Assembly: GCF_004362825.1 (NCBI RefSeq)
Contig: NZ_SNXZ01000003.1
Coordinates: 596,784-660,783, forward strand
Direction: 5' to 3'
DNA: 64,000 nucleotides
Source: Labedaea rhizosphaerae
GTDB taxonomy: Bacteria > Actinomycetota > Actinomycetes > Mycobacteriales > Pseudonocardiaceae
This document shows, in pieces, positions 1 to 8,599 of the stretch (the first letter of the stretch is position 1; each line of letters starts with the position of its first letter). The notes below the pieces were generated by a model, which was not told the origin of the DNA, made no database searches, and saw only the letters and a program-made list of their open reading frames with translations. The position numbers were made by a program, and so were the translations under genes.

Positions 1-577
1 CCTCGACGTCGAGGTAGCGGCGAGTGCCGCGGTTGTCCTGCCAGAACGTGAGCCAGCGCGCGTCCTCCGCCGAGGGCATCGAGCCGGCCAGCCAGTGCCA
101 TGTCACGGCGTTCGCGGCCCGGCAGGCGCGCAGAACCTCGAGGAACCCGTACATGCCTGCCAGGGCCTTGCCCCACACACTGGCGAAACCCTTCGCGTAC
201 TGCACCGCCTGCGGCACCTGCGCGGCCGTGGCGTGCGCGTCCGCGGCCGGGCAACCTGCCACCGAGCCGAAGCCCTCACGCTTGACGTCGGCGAGCACCG
301 TACGAGCCGCGGCCTGGCCGGCGGCGTAGTCGTTGGCGTCCTTCCACGCGTCGTCAACGCCGAGCTCGCCGACGACGATCAGCTTGACGCCGTGCTTGGC
401 AGCGGCTTGCCGCTCGGCACTGGTGATCTGCTTACTCTCGGCGCCGAGGCCGCTGTACCGGATGGCGCCCTCGACGCCGTCGGCAGCGAACGCCGCGTAG
501 AGCTTGTCCCAACCGGCCTTCGGCACGGCGCGGAAGTCGACCCAGCGGCGCCGGCCATTGAGGTTCAAGGCGGTCAC
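1..577 (-). CDS. Phage endolysin-like protein, Rv2525c/DUF1906-type glycoside hydrolase-like domain (partial)
   Basis: The reading frame runs off the left edge, so only the first 192 codons are visible. A GTG start at 577 overlaps the TGA of the upstream gene and has a GGAG about 8 nt before it. The protein begins WVDFRAVPKAGWDKLYAAF and contains the segments AIRYSG, ITSAERQAAAKHGVKLIVVGE and QAAARTVLADVKREGFG. This matches the TIM-barrel-like Rv2525c/DUF1906 family, in which an early Asp, an R-Y segment and a T-x-x-E segment are typical. It lies at the end of the late operon beside a holin candidate, so a cell-wall lysis role is likely. The C-terminus and any wall-binding domain are outside the window. 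Confidence 0.72.
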   Translation of the reverse strand, partial: MTALNLNGRRRWVDFRAVPKAGWDKLYAAFAADGVEGAIRYSGLGAESKQITSAERQAAAKHGVKLIVVGELGVDDAWKDANDYAAGQAAARTVLADVKREGFGSVAGCPAADAHATAAQVPQAVQYAKGFASVWGKALAGMYGFLEVLRACRAANAVTWHWLAGSMPSAEDARWLTFWQDNRGTRRYLDVE

Positions 578-849
578 GAGACGATCTCCGGCCAGTGCCA
601 GGTGCCGGGCGTGCGGCCGGCGGGGCCGGGCTCGATCTGGTTGTCGATCTCCTCGTTGACGACCTCGGTCGGCATCGCCATGTCCTGCGGCGTGAACACG
701 GCGAGGCTGACGGTCGGCGCCTCGGCGGTGCCGGTGATCTCGGTGACGATCGCCGGGCGGCAGTACTTCGATTCGTTGCCCCCGGCGTCGCGGTTGCCCT
801 GTGTGAAGTGGACAATCCGGCCGATGCTCGGCGGGGTTGGGCTGGTCAT
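574..849 (-). CDS. Small conserved actinophage protein of the lysis region
   Basis: This 91-aa soluble protein begins MTSPTPPSIGRIVHFTQG and ends PGTWHWPEIVS. The IGRIVHF start and TWHWP end resemble short proteins that I recall beside lysins in many actinobacteriophages, whose function is unknown. It sits between the collagen-like membrane protein and the endolysin and shares 4 nt with the endolysin start. No catalytic motif or membrane segment is visible. It may be a lysis accessory or a small tail protein. Confidence 0.7.
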   Translation of the reverse strand: MTSPTPPSIGRIVHFTQGNRDAGGNESKYCRPAIVTEITGTAEAPTVSLAVFTPQDMAMPTEVVNEEIDNQIEPGPAGRTPGTWHWPEIVS

Positions 850-857
850 CGCTTACC

Positions 858-1535
858 TCATCCGGATGGGAGTGGAAGACCGTCGTCCGATGTGGACGTC
901 GGCGTGGTGGTTGTGGTCTCGGGTGGCACGGTGCTGCAGGCGTAGGCGGGCGCGGCGTCGTCGGTGTTGGACCGCACGCAGTCGTGGCGGGTGCCGTCGG
1001 CGTCGGTCCAGGACCAGGTAGCTGGCGGCTTGCCGTCTGCGCCCCGGCACTGGTCTGGCTCGGCGAGACACGGCGGGCTCTGCCCATCGACGCCGTTGCT
1101 GCCGTCGGCACCGTCCTGACCGTCTGCGCCGTCGGCACCGTCCTGGCCGTCTGCGCCGTCTTTGCCTTGGCAGTGCGACGGTTGCGTGAGACAGGGTGGG
1201 CTCGTGCCGTCGCGGCCGTTCACGCCGTCGCGTCCATCGTGGACAATGGGCGCCACCGGGACGGACTGCTGCACGCTCTTCGCCTGCTGGCACGCCGAGC
1301 CCAGAGCCGCGGCTGCCGCACCACCCTCGCGGCACGCTTCGGCTACCTGGTCGGCGAGCGATCGTGCCTGCTGCTGCGCGGTTGTCTTCTCGCCCTGCGC
1401 GCTATTGGCCTGTTGCTGTGCGGTGGTCTTGCCCACGTTGCTGATCACGCTGGACGCGAGCAGGTAGACCACCGCAACGGCGAGCGCGCCAATGGTCGCG
1501 GTGGTTCCGTTGAGCCAGCGGCGAACCTTAGTCAT
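858..1535 (-). CDS. Membrane-anchored collagen-like phage protein with two Cys modules
   Basis: About 225 aa. The ATG at 1535 is chosen because it overlaps the upstream TGA (ATGA) and has GAGG about 8 nt before it; an in-frame start 7 codons upstream is less likely. There is a basic N-terminus, one membrane helix (residues about 11-33, rich in A/V/L), then a Gln/Ala-rich heptad-like stretch that could form a coiled coil. It is followed by Gly-X-Y collagen-like triplets (DGADGQDGADGADG and similar) interrupted by two copies of a Cys module, SPPCLTQPSHCQG and SPPCLAEPDQCRG. The tail is Thr-rich. Collagen-like repeats are usual in phage fibres, but a membrane anchor in the lysis region is less usual. 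The role is unknown: surface protein of the lysogen, lysis accessory, or adhesin. Confidence 0.75.
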   Translation of the reverse strand: MTKVRRWLNGTTATIGALAVAVVYLLASSVISNVGKTTAQQQANSAQGEKTTAQQQARSLADQVAEACREGGAAAAALGSACQQAKSVQQSVPVAPIVHDGRDGVNGRDGTSPPCLTQPSHCQGKDGADGQDGADGADGQDGADGSNGVDGQSPPCLAEPDQCRGADGKPPATWSWTDADGTRHDCVRSNTDDAAPAYACSTVPPETTTTTPTSTSDDGLPLPSG

Positions 1536-1795
1536 GACCGACCACCTCTGCGGCACTGCGCGAGTTCGTCTTCCAGTGCGCGGCGCCGTTCCATTTCCTC
1601 GTCGAGGCGCTCCTGCAGTCGGTCGCCCCGGGCTTCGGCGGCCTCCCGCCGGGCGTGCACCGACGTGAGCTCGACCGTGTGGCGCTGGTCGCTGACCGAC
1701 TCACGGCGCAGCAGCCGAGCGAACAGGAACAGCACGATGCCGCCGACGCCGAGCTGAGGCGCCGACTGCGCGAGACCGTCGAGTACCGCACCCAC
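1532..1795 (-). CDS. Small membrane protein with coiled coil, holin candidate
   Basis: An 87-aa protein with a GTG start at 1795 preceded by GAGGGG. The N-terminal third carries one hydrophobic segment (LGVGGIVLFLFARLL). The rest is highly charged and helical (AEARGDRLQERLDEEMERRRALEDEL), as expected of a coiled coil facing the cytoplasm. Size, topology and position between tail genes and the endolysin fit a class III-like holin or holin partner. No sequence family was recognised with certainty. Confidence 0.6.
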   Translation of the reverse strand: MGAVLDGLAQSAPQLGVGGIVLFLFARLLRRESVSDQRHTVELTSVHARREAAEARGDRLQERLDEEMERRRALEDELAQCRRGGRS

Positions 1796-1804
1796 CGCAC
1801 CCCC

Positions 1805-2524
1805 TCAGACCGCGACCGCGGTATCGGCGGGCGCGCGGCCCATGTCCTCGACGATCATGTGGAGGTCGTAGCCGCCCGCGCCGGTCATGGTCAGCGTGTG
1901 GATCGTGCTGCCGGCCGAGGTGCAGAAGCAGAGCAGGAACGAGTAGGTGGCATCAGCGCCCGGGTACACCTCGCCCGCGAGGTTCATGGTCGCGAGCCGG
2001 GAGTTGCTGCCGTCGTTGGCTTTGACGAACGTGTGGGCGCCGGACACGATGGTGTCGGCGGTGCCCGCGGCGGTTCCGCCGGTCTTCTGCGTGATCTTCA
2101 CGTCGGCGACGTTCGTGCCGTCGCTGCCGGTGCCGTCGATGTACCCGCCGTCGATCCACACCCGGTAGTGGCGGCCGGCCTTGAGCGCCACGCCGTCGAG
2201 CCGCAGCACCCCGGTGTAGGCGTTCTGCACACCGGAGTTCACTTTGCTGCCGGTGAACGCGCCGCGCGCGATGGTTCCACCCGCGAGGTTGGCGTGCACC
2301 CACCCCGTGCCGACGATGTAGCGCTTGACGGCGTACCCGGCGGACACGTCGATGACGTGCTCGTCAGCGACCGGCGAGGCGATGGCGCCCGTGGTGGCCA
2401 CGACCTGCAGCCCGGTCGAGGTCAGCGCCTCCAACCGGTCAGCGATCGCCTTGGCATCAAACGGAACGTTCGGCGGGTCGCTCAGCACCGGATACGGAAC
2501 GTTCCACTGTGGAGTCGACGGCAT
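1805..2524 (-). CDS. Phage tail-tip/minor tail protein, beta-rich
   Basis: The 239-aa protein begins MPSTPQWNVPYPVLSD, followed by a helical piece ending in DRLEAL. That start is typical of distal tail or fibre proteins in actinophages. The remainder is Gly/Thr/Ser-rich and probably beta-structured (for example HYRVWIDGGYIDGTG). The ATG at 2524 has AGGAAGG upstream, which overlaps the end of the preceding frameshifted tail gene. It probably contributes to the tail tip or host recognition. No enzymatic motif was seen. Confidence 0.65.
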   Translation of the reverse strand: MPSTPQWNVPYPVLSDPPNVPFDAKAIADRLEALTSTGLQVVATTGAIASPVADEHVIDVSAGYAVKRYIVGTGWVHANLAGGTIARGAFTGSKVNSGVQNAYTGVLRLDGVALKAGRHYRVWIDGGYIDGTGSDGTNVADVKITQKTGGTAAGTADTIVSGAHTFVKANDGSNSRLATMNLAGEVYPGADATYSFLLCFCTSAGSTIHTLTMTGAGGYDLHMIVEDMGRAPADTAVAV

Positions 2525-2539
2525 CGGGGATCGCCTTCC

Positions 2540-3231
2540 TCAGACCAGTTTCGACGGTGCCCAAAACGCGGACACCGACAGATACGCGTTGTTGACCGGA
2601 TCGGCTGCCATGGCGGAGTTGGCGCGTAGGCGCACCGCCAAGGTCGCGGTGCTGCCCGGTGTCACGTTCATCGCGTACGGCTGCGCGTACACCATGGGCG
2701 CGAAGTCGCTGGCTTGGCGGTGAAGATGTTCTCGCCAGCCACGAGGCCGCCGTTGACCGTGATCTGGAACTGGATGCGCCGCACGAGGGTCGCCGAGTTG
2801 AACACATAGCCCGACGACCCCATGCCGAAGTTCACCGAGTTCGCCCAGTCGGGCACTTGGAACTGAACGGAGACAACGTCTGCGGCGGTCGTGCCAACCG
2901 CGAAGTTGGTGGCCTGCGACTGGGCGTAGGTCACGAAGGGAACGTTGACGTTGTTCACGCCGTCGGGGATGGCCAGCCGTCCGAGGATCACCATCTGTGA
3001 GCCGACGATCAGCACACCGACGGGCATGCCCACGCGCAGCACGGTTCCGTAGCCCTGCACGAGGGTGGGCAGGTTGACCAGGTCCACCCCTGCCACTCGG
3101 ACGACGTTCTCACCGGTCTGTGGGTTGTACTGCACGATCAGGCCTTGCCGGTAACCGATCGGCTGCGCGCCTTGGGCAACGCCTGGGGTCTGCGCACTGG
3201 CCATCGAGATCAGGTCTGCGAGATCAGCCAT
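2540..3231 (-). CDS. Phage tail protein, interrupted by an apparent -1 frameshift near 2712
   Basis: Translation starts at ATG 3231 (MADLADLISMASAQT), 8 nt inside the preceding gene. Frame 0 reads sensibly through NGGLVAGENIFTAK, then degenerates and stops at about 2668. In the -1 frame a protein-like sequence continues without a gap (ASDFAPMVYAQPYAMNVTPG to SAFWAPSKLV) and stops at 2540, just before the next gene. The join lies at the GCCAAGCCAGC segment around 2712; one extra A would restore a single 230-aa protein. The cause is either a one-base deletion (damaged prophage gene or sequencing error) or ribosomal slippage. The N-terminal part has the beta-rich look of tail-tip proteins. Confidence 0.65.
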
Positions 3232-4342
3232 CGTCGCCCCCGAACTGCTGGCGGGTGGTGGCCGACATCGCCGAGCCGGGGACGAGCGGCACGGTGAAGG
3301 TGTCGAGGATGTAGTTGCGGGTGGGAGTGTCGGCCTCGTACTCCAGGCCCACCACGTCCCCGCCCTCCAGCGCGGGGTTGACGATCGACTGGAAATCCAT
3401 CGTGGACGGCAGGCCGATTGATTTCTGCAGCATCGCGGTCGCGGCAGCGTCGGCTTGGGCCTGGGTGACGATGAACGATGAGCTGTAGAACCTGGGCACC
3501 TGCCCGTATGGACCGAACCAGTAGGTGGGGCTCGCCACGTTGAGGTCGAGCGCGATCCCGCGCACGCTGGCCGTGGTGTCCGACGCCTGATCACCGGTGG
3601 CGACGACCGCGTTGTAGACCCCGGAACGGCTGCGCGATCGCGAAGCCTTGACGAGGACCCCGCCGGCGCCTTCCTTGACCGTCCACACCGGCGGATCGGC
3701 CAGGCTCGGCGCGTCGACGAGGTAGAACCGGCCGTCGTATCCGGCGTAGAACTGCTTGCCCAGCGCGTCGGCGATGTCCTGCAGGAACGCCTGCCGGTCC
3801 TCCTCGAGCACGTGGCTGGTGGGGAACGTGGTCGAGTAGGCGGCGAAGTCGTAGGCGACGCTGACGCCGGGCAGCACTTCGCCGATCAGGGTGTCGAAGA
3901 TCAGCCCGACGCTGGCACTGGTGTCGAACTGGCGGGGCTGGGTGACCCGGGCGTCGACGAGCGCGGACATCCGGTCCTGACCGGTGAGGTGCAGCTGCCC
4001 CTGGGGTGCGTCGTCCTGCGATACCTCGTAGAGCCGGAAGTACCCGAGACCCACCCACTCCGTCGATCCGTCGGCATAGCGGATGCCCCGCTCGGCGAAC
4101 ACCTCTGCGCCGTAGGGGTTGAGCGCGCCGGTGACGTCCTGCTCCCATGGCTCTTGCACGGTGATGTCCAGCGTGGACCGCACCACCGCAGTGACGTCGA
4201 CCTTGACGTCGCCGCCGGTGAGCGCCAGCGGGACGCCGGCCGGAGCGACGCCGATCTGGTTGGGGGCGCACAACGTGACCCGCGACGGCGCGGCGTGGCT
4301 GCCGGTGAGGGCGTCGAGAAAGCGTGCGGAGACGGGGCGCAT
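3224..4342 (-). CDS. DUF5047-type phage tail protein
   Basis: A 372-aa protein beginning MRPVSARFLDALTGSHAAPSRV. The R-x(n)-SH start, the LTGGDVKVDVTAVVRSTLDI segment and the WVGLGYFRLYEV segment match the DUF5047 family of actinophage tail proteins as I know it. The start overlaps the stop of the upstream gene (TGATG at 4340-4344). It follows the tape-measure gene and a 465-aa tail protein, so it probably belongs to the distal tail or baseplate hub. Confidence 0.75.
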   Translation of the reverse strand: MRPVSARFLDALTGSHAAPSRVTLCAPNQIGVAPAGVPLALTGGDVKVDVTAVVRSTLDITVQEPWEQDVTGALNPYGAEVFAERGIRYADGSTEWVGLGYFRLYEVSQDDAPQGQLHLTGQDRMSALVDARVTQPRQFDTSASVGLIFDTLIGEVLPGVSVAYDFAAYSTTFPTSHVLEEDRQAFLQDIADALGKQFYAGYDGRFYLVDAPSLADPPVWTVKEGAGGVLVKASRSRSRSGVYNAVVATGDQASDTTASVRGIALDLNVASPTYWFGPYGQVPRFYSSSFIVTQAQADAAATAMLQKSIGLPSTMDFQSIVNPALEGGDVVGLEYEADTPTRNYILDTFTVPLVPGSAMSATTRQQFGGDDG

Positions 4343-5739
4343 CAGGGCACCACCACGTCGGGGACGCCGGTCATGTCGATCACGTCGGCGTAGGTGGGCT
4401 CCCCCGCGAGCAGCGCGGCGTAGGTGGCGTAGGTGTTGAGCACGCTCTGGTAGGTGGCGGTGATCGGCACGATCGACGAGCTCGGCGCGGCCACCTCGAC
4501 CATCGGCAGGTCAAAGAACCGGCGGGTGGTGCGCTTGCTGTGCTGGCTGCGTGCGACGTCGCCGACCCAGAAGTAGCCGGTGGGGATCGGGCAATCGTCG
4601 GTGTCGGGTGGCTGCAGGAAGACCACGTCACCGGCGGCAAGCCGGGCCTCGAGGTCGGCGGCGTCGGTCAGGGTGGGCGTGGTGACCTGCAGGGTGAACT
4701 CGGCGCCGCCGCGCAGGTCGGTCACGGCGATGCCCAGGGTGCGGGCGATGATGTCTTGCGCGCCGCCGCGGGCTCGCCGGGTGATGGTGCCGATGTCGGT
4801 GACGGTGATCTTGCGGGACAGGTAGGCGCGGCCGATGTTCTTCAGCCACACCCCGGTCTGCGCCGGGGTGACAGTGGCGGTCTCCTGCGTGACGTACGCG
4901 GCGCGCGGCACCACGATCGACGCGGCCCGGCTGGCCGCAGCCACGCCGCCGGTGACGGTCACGGTCTGCGCGGGCACCGCGGTGTTGGCCGCGTAGTCAC
5001 CGAACCCGAGAACACCAAGCGTGGCACCGGACCCGGCAGAGCTGGACCCGTAGGCGAGCTGGCCCCAGCCGGACAGCGCGACGGCGGTCGACGCCGCCTG
5101 CTTCTTGAACGGCCGCAGCGCGAGGCTGCCCGCGTCGGGCACGACGAAGCCGGGCACCGGCACGTTCTGCTGGCTGGCGTTCACCACGGTGGCCGAGGTG
5201 CTCGGCGTGGTGCTGCCGTTGCGCAACGCGGCGATGGCCGCGAGGGTGTCATCGCCCGCCACCCCGCCGGAGAACGTGACGGTCGGCGCGGTCACGCCGG
5301 CGGTGTAGCGGCGGGTGAACACGCGCAGGGACGTGCTGTCGTAGATGAGGGTCCAGCCCGCGGGTGTGTTCGCCGAGCCCGCCGTGCCGCGGATCCCGGC
5401 GACGAGGTACAGCGCGTCGCCCTCGGCGACCCCACCGGGCAGGGTCGGCGTCACGGCGGCGTTGTTCGCCGACGCGACGGTGCCCGTACCCGCCCACACC
5501 ACGTCCGCGCTATCCACGTAGGACACGCGGTACATCGTCGGCACGCCAGCCGGGTACTCGTAGTCGTCCAGCCGGCAGCCACCGGCGAGCAGCGGCACCG
5601 CCTCGCCACCGCGCACCGTGGTCCACACCGTGCCGTCCAGGCTGCGCTCGAACAGCGCGGTATCGGCGGTGCCGGGCGCAGCCGCGGCCACCAGGCGGAC
5701 CCGGCCGGCGGCGTCGTCGAACGTCGCGGTCAGACTCAT
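4342..5739 (-). CDS. Phage tail protein downstream of the tape measure
   Basis: 465 aa. The N-terminus (MSLTATFDDAAGRVRLVAAA) and middle (TPTLPGGVAEGDALYLVAGI, then AGWTLIYDSTS) look like the carbohydrate-binding or jelly-roll beta domains used in distal tail proteins. The C-terminal part is helical. The start forms ATGA with the tape-measure stop at 5736-5739. Position suggests a Dit- or adsorption-associated role, possibly with a glycan-binding insertion. No specific family is assigned. Confidence 0.65.
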   Translation of the reverse strand: MSLTATFDDAAGRVRLVAAAAPGTADTALFERSLDGTVWTTVRGGEAVPLLAGGCRLDDYEYPAGVPTMYRVSYVDSADVVWAGTGTVASANNAAVTPTLPGGVAEGDALYLVAGIRGTAGSANTPAGWTLIYDSTSLRVFTRRYTAGVTAPTVTFSGGVAGDDTLAAIAALRNGSTTPSTSATVVNASQQNVPVPGFVVPDAGSLALRPFKKQAASTAVALSGWGQLAYGSSSAGSGATLGVLGFGDYAANTAVPAQTVTVTGGVAAASRAASIVVPRAAYVTQETATVTPAQTGVWLKNIGRAYLSRKITVTDIGTITRRARGGAQDIIARTLGIAVTDLRGGAEFTLQVTTPTLTDAADLEARLAAGDVVFLQPPDTDDCPIPTGYFWVGDVARSQHSKRTTRRFFDLPMVEVAAPSSSIVPITATYQSVLNTYATYAALLAGEPTYADVIDMTGVPDVVVP

Positions 5740-7808
5740 CGGCCTGCCCCCGCCATCACCTTGCGCACCACCGCGCGCGTGCTGCTGGCCACCCGGACGT
5801 CGATGAAGTCGGCGAGCGCGCGGTCTTGGGTGTGGATCTCGATCACGATCGGCTGGCCGTCGCCGACCATCGACCGGGTGGTGGCGTTGCTGTGCACCTC
5901 GGCGCCGCGGGGCAGCGTCACGAGCTCGGGGCCTTGCTCGCCGACCATGGCCATACCGCCACTGAGGACGCGACCACCAGTAGCAAGGTGCGGAATGTCG
6001 GGGATGTGGTTGATGCTCACGCCCGGCAGCAGATTGATGCCGTCGATGACCTTGTTGGCAACCCAGATCACCGAGTGGTTCACCAGGTCGATCAGCCCGT
6101 TCACGGCCGCCTTGAAGCCATTAACGATTCCTTGACCCATTTTCGAGCCGAGATCAGAGAACCATTTTCCGACGCCAGAAAAGACATTCTTTATGTCCTG
6201 CCAACGCTGGCCAAACCACGCCTTTACGTTCCCCCAAGCGGCCTGCACTCCACGCCAGGCGCCGACGAAGAAATTGCGAATCGTATTAGCCACGGTGGAC
6301 GCTATGCCCTGAGCCCACTGCCAAGCAGCTACGAAGGCGTGCGCGACCGCCAGCGCTACTGACTGGATAATGTGCCACGCACCGATCCAGAAATCGCGGA
6401 ACGCGGCCGAGTTCTGCCACAGGTAGATGATCGCGGCCACGAGCGCGGCGATGACCGCGATAATCACGCCGATCGGGTTGGCTTCCATCGTGGTGTTGAG
6501 CGCAGCCTGCGCGGTCGTGAGCGCGGTCGTGATCGCGGCCCATGTCTTGTAGGCGGCGATGATCAGGAGCACGGGTCCGGCCATGGCGAGGAGCACACCG
6601 AGCAGCACCTTGAGCCAGTTCCAGTTCTGCTGCACCCACGCGACCGCGATCTGGAACGCGGCGATCAGGGGCTGCAGGATGGCGATGAACTTCGCGACGC
6701 CGGGGATGACCACGCCCCCGACGATGTTCACGGCCCACTGCTGGAACCCACGCTTGAGGGACTCGACCTGCTGCCCTGGACCGGATGACAGGACCTTGCC
6801 CATCTTGTCGGCTGTGCCGCTGAGCTTGGTCATGCCGGCCTGCGCCACTGCGTTGGCCGGGTTGAGCGCGTACAGAGCTGCGCCTAGGTCCTCGGCCTGC
6901 GTACCGAATAGGGCCACAGCTGTCTGCGCTCGCTTGGCTGGGTCCTTAATGGCGCCGAGCCGCTGCAGCACCAACTCGAACGCCTTCTCCGCACCGGCGC
7001 CCCCATGCGCGAAGGCTTGGGTGGTCTTGTCCACGTCGAGGCCGAGCGTCTTGAACCCTTGCGCGGTCAGCTTCGAGCCGTCGATGGCACGGATGGAGAA
7101 CTCTTTGATGGCGTCCGCGACCAGGTCGGTCGAGCGCGCGCCGGCGCGCATGCCCTGGTTGATCAGACTCAGCGCCAGCGGGCCGTCGATGCCGAGCTTC
7201 TTGAACTGCACCGAGTACTCGGTGAGGGTGTCAAGCCCGTCGTCGGCAAACGTCGGGATTTGCTGAAACCCCTTGGTGATCAGGTCAAACGCAGCCTGGT
7301 AGTTGGGGACCAGGCCGCTCTGCACGAGACGGCCGGCCGCGCGGGTGAGCTCGTCGGCGCCCACCTCGAATGTAGACGACAGGTTCGTGACGTATCCGGC
7401 GAACTTCTCGACGCTGTCACGGCCGATGTCGTCGATGCTTCCGACGTTCTGGACCACTGACTTCACCGAATCGGCGATCTGGTCCATGCCCTCGCCGAAG
7501 CCCTTGGCGTACAAGTCCCCGGCGATCTGGCCGTACTTCGCTGCGGCGTTCGGCGTGGTGCCCAACTGCGCACCGAGCTTGCTACCGAGGTCGGCCTGAC
7601 TGATGGCGTCGTTCACCAAGTCCGCGACGCCACCGATGGCCACGGCACCAACAGCGAGATTGCGGAAGCTGCGGACCGCCGAGCCCACCGACTTGTCGAT
7701 GGCGCCGGAGAACCGCTCGATGGCGTCGCCGCCCTTCTTGGCTCCCTTCTCGAGGTCGGTCGGATCACCGGCAATCTTGATCTTGATCGTGCGCTGCCCA
7801 CCGGACAT
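5736..7808 (-). CDS. Phage tail tape measure protein
   Basis: 690 aa, the longest tail gene. The N-terminus (MSGGQRTIKIKIAGDPTDLEKG) and the helical TMP core with GTQAEDLGAALYAL are typical of siphophage tape measures. Two hydrophobic stretches (WLKVLLGVLLAMAGPVLLI and NPIGVIIAVIAALVAAIIYL) and a run of amphipathic helices with Trp (WRGVQAAWGNVKAWFGQRW) follow. The C-terminus ends in a small beta segment. It directly follows the chaperone pair and the small gene at 7808-8302, as in most siphophages. It sets tail length; the size suggests a tail of about 100 nm by the usual residue-to-length rule. Confidence 0.92.
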   Translation of the reverse strand: MSGGQRTIKIKIAGDPTDLEKGAKKGGDAIERFSGAIDKSVGSAVRSFRNLAVGAVAIGGVADLVNDAISQADLGSKLGAQLGTTPNAAAKYGQIAGDLYAKGFGEGMDQIADSVKSVVQNVGSIDDIGRDSVEKFAGYVTNLSSTFEVGADELTRAAGRLVQSGLVPNYQAAFDLITKGFQQIPTFADDGLDTLTEYSVQFKKLGIDGPLALSLINQGMRAGARSTDLVADAIKEFSIRAIDGSKLTAQGFKTLGLDVDKTTQAFAHGGAGAEKAFELVLQRLGAIKDPAKRAQTAVALFGTQAEDLGAALYALNPANAVAQAGMTKLSGTADKMGKVLSSGPGQQVESLKRGFQQWAVNIVGGVVIPGVAKFIAILQPLIAAFQIAVAWVQQNWNWLKVLLGVLLAMAGPVLLIIAAYKTWAAITTALTTAQAALNTTMEANPIGVIIAVIAALVAAIIYLWQNSAAFRDFWIGAWHIIQSVALAVAHAFVAAWQWAQGIASTVANTIRNFFVGAWRGVQAAWGNVKAWFGQRWQDIKNVFSGVGKWFSDLGSKMGQGIVNGFKAAVNGLIDLVNHSVIWVANKVIDGINLLPGVSINHIPDIPHLATGGRVLSGGMAMVGEQGPELVTLPRGAEVHSNATTRSMVGDGQPIVIEIHTQDRALADFIDVRVASSTRAVVRKVMAGAGR

Positions 7809-8302
7809 CAGCGATCACCGCCAAACGCGCGCTGAATGCCGTCTGCGGCGGCGTTCCACTCGCGGCTGATCTGCGCCGCGCGGCTCTCCACGGTGGGAAA
7901 CAAGAAGTAGCCCTGTCGGCCGCGGTGGGGGTGCCACTGGCGTCCGATGGAACCGTCGTACTTCATGGCCGCGTACCAGCCGGATCGGGCGTTCTGGCCG
8001 AACTCCGCGCCGAACACCAGTCCCCACGCCGGTGCGTTGTTGCGGCCAAGCTTCATAGTGCCGCCAGCGACGATGACCGGCACCCGGTCGCGCAGAACCT
8101 TGATGGTGCGCGCGACGAGACGTGCCTGCGGCCCCTCATGCTGAGCATTGCTCTTGGCGGCAGCGGCGACCACCACGGCGATGCGCTGGGATGCGTCGCG
8201 CAGCTCGGCGCTGGCTTCCTTGGGGAGCTGGCGGAACGCCTTTAGCGTGTCCTGTACGCCATCGATGCGCACGGTCAGGGTGATCGCGGTTTTGCCGGCC
8301 AC
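7808..8302 (-). CDS. Small tail-completion/connector-type protein between chaperone and tape measure
   Basis: 164 aa beginning MAGKTAITLTVRIDGVQDTL. The pattern KAFRQLPKEASAELRDASQRIA followed by GRNNAPAWGLVFGAEFG resembles HK97 gp10-like connector or neck proteins. In actinophages a gene of this type is often found just before the tape measure. The stop of this gene overlaps the tape-measure start (TGATG). The assignment rests on position and overall pattern, not on catalytic residues. Confidence 0.62.
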   Translation of the reverse strand: MAGKTAITLTVRIDGVQDTLKAFRQLPKEASAELRDASQRIAVVVAAAAKSNAQHEGPQARLVARTIKVLRDRVPVIVAGGTMKLGRNNAPAWGLVFGAEFGQNARSGWYAAMKYDGSIGRQWHPHRGRQGYFLFPTVESRAAQISREWNAAADGIQRAFGGDR

Positions 8303-8342
8303 TGCGCACCTCCCTCGGGGGCCGGGCGGCTGTCCACTGTGG

Positions 8343-8599
8343 TCAGCCGCTCAACTGGACGCCTGCCCACTTCCCTGCGCGTGGACGTCGGTCCGGGCCG
8401 CCCGGCCCCGGGGACCTGTTGTGTGCCTTCTCGCTCTCCCTCAGCAATGCCCACGCGGTCGAGATAAGCCGTGGGTCGCGGTCGAGCAGCTCTTCCCAGT
8501 GGGTAAACGGGATGTTGCTGCTGAGGGCCAACGCCATCAGGTTGCGGGTCAGGCTCCCGCGCTCGTAGGGTCTTCGTTCTCGTGACGCTCGTCGTCGGG
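8343..8599 (-). CDS. Tail assembly chaperone, frameshift product (T-like part)
   Basis: This is the -1 frame downstream of the first chaperone, running to a TGA at 8343. It reads YERGSLTRNLMALALSSN then WEELLDRDPRLISTAWALL, a helical segment typical of the second half of siphophage tail assembly chaperones. The frame has no good start of its own. The first chaperone offers a CCCC run at 8597-8600 where a -1 slip would join the frames. The exact slip point was inferred, not seen. The product should bind the tape measure protein during tail assembly. Confidence 0.65.

Noticed and set aside
4324-6135. Very long plus-strand open frames opposite the tail, capsid, polymerase and atp genes
   Set aside because: They are typical antisense artefacts of high-GC coding DNA: Arg/Gly/His-rich translations without domain motifs, opposite genes with clear families.
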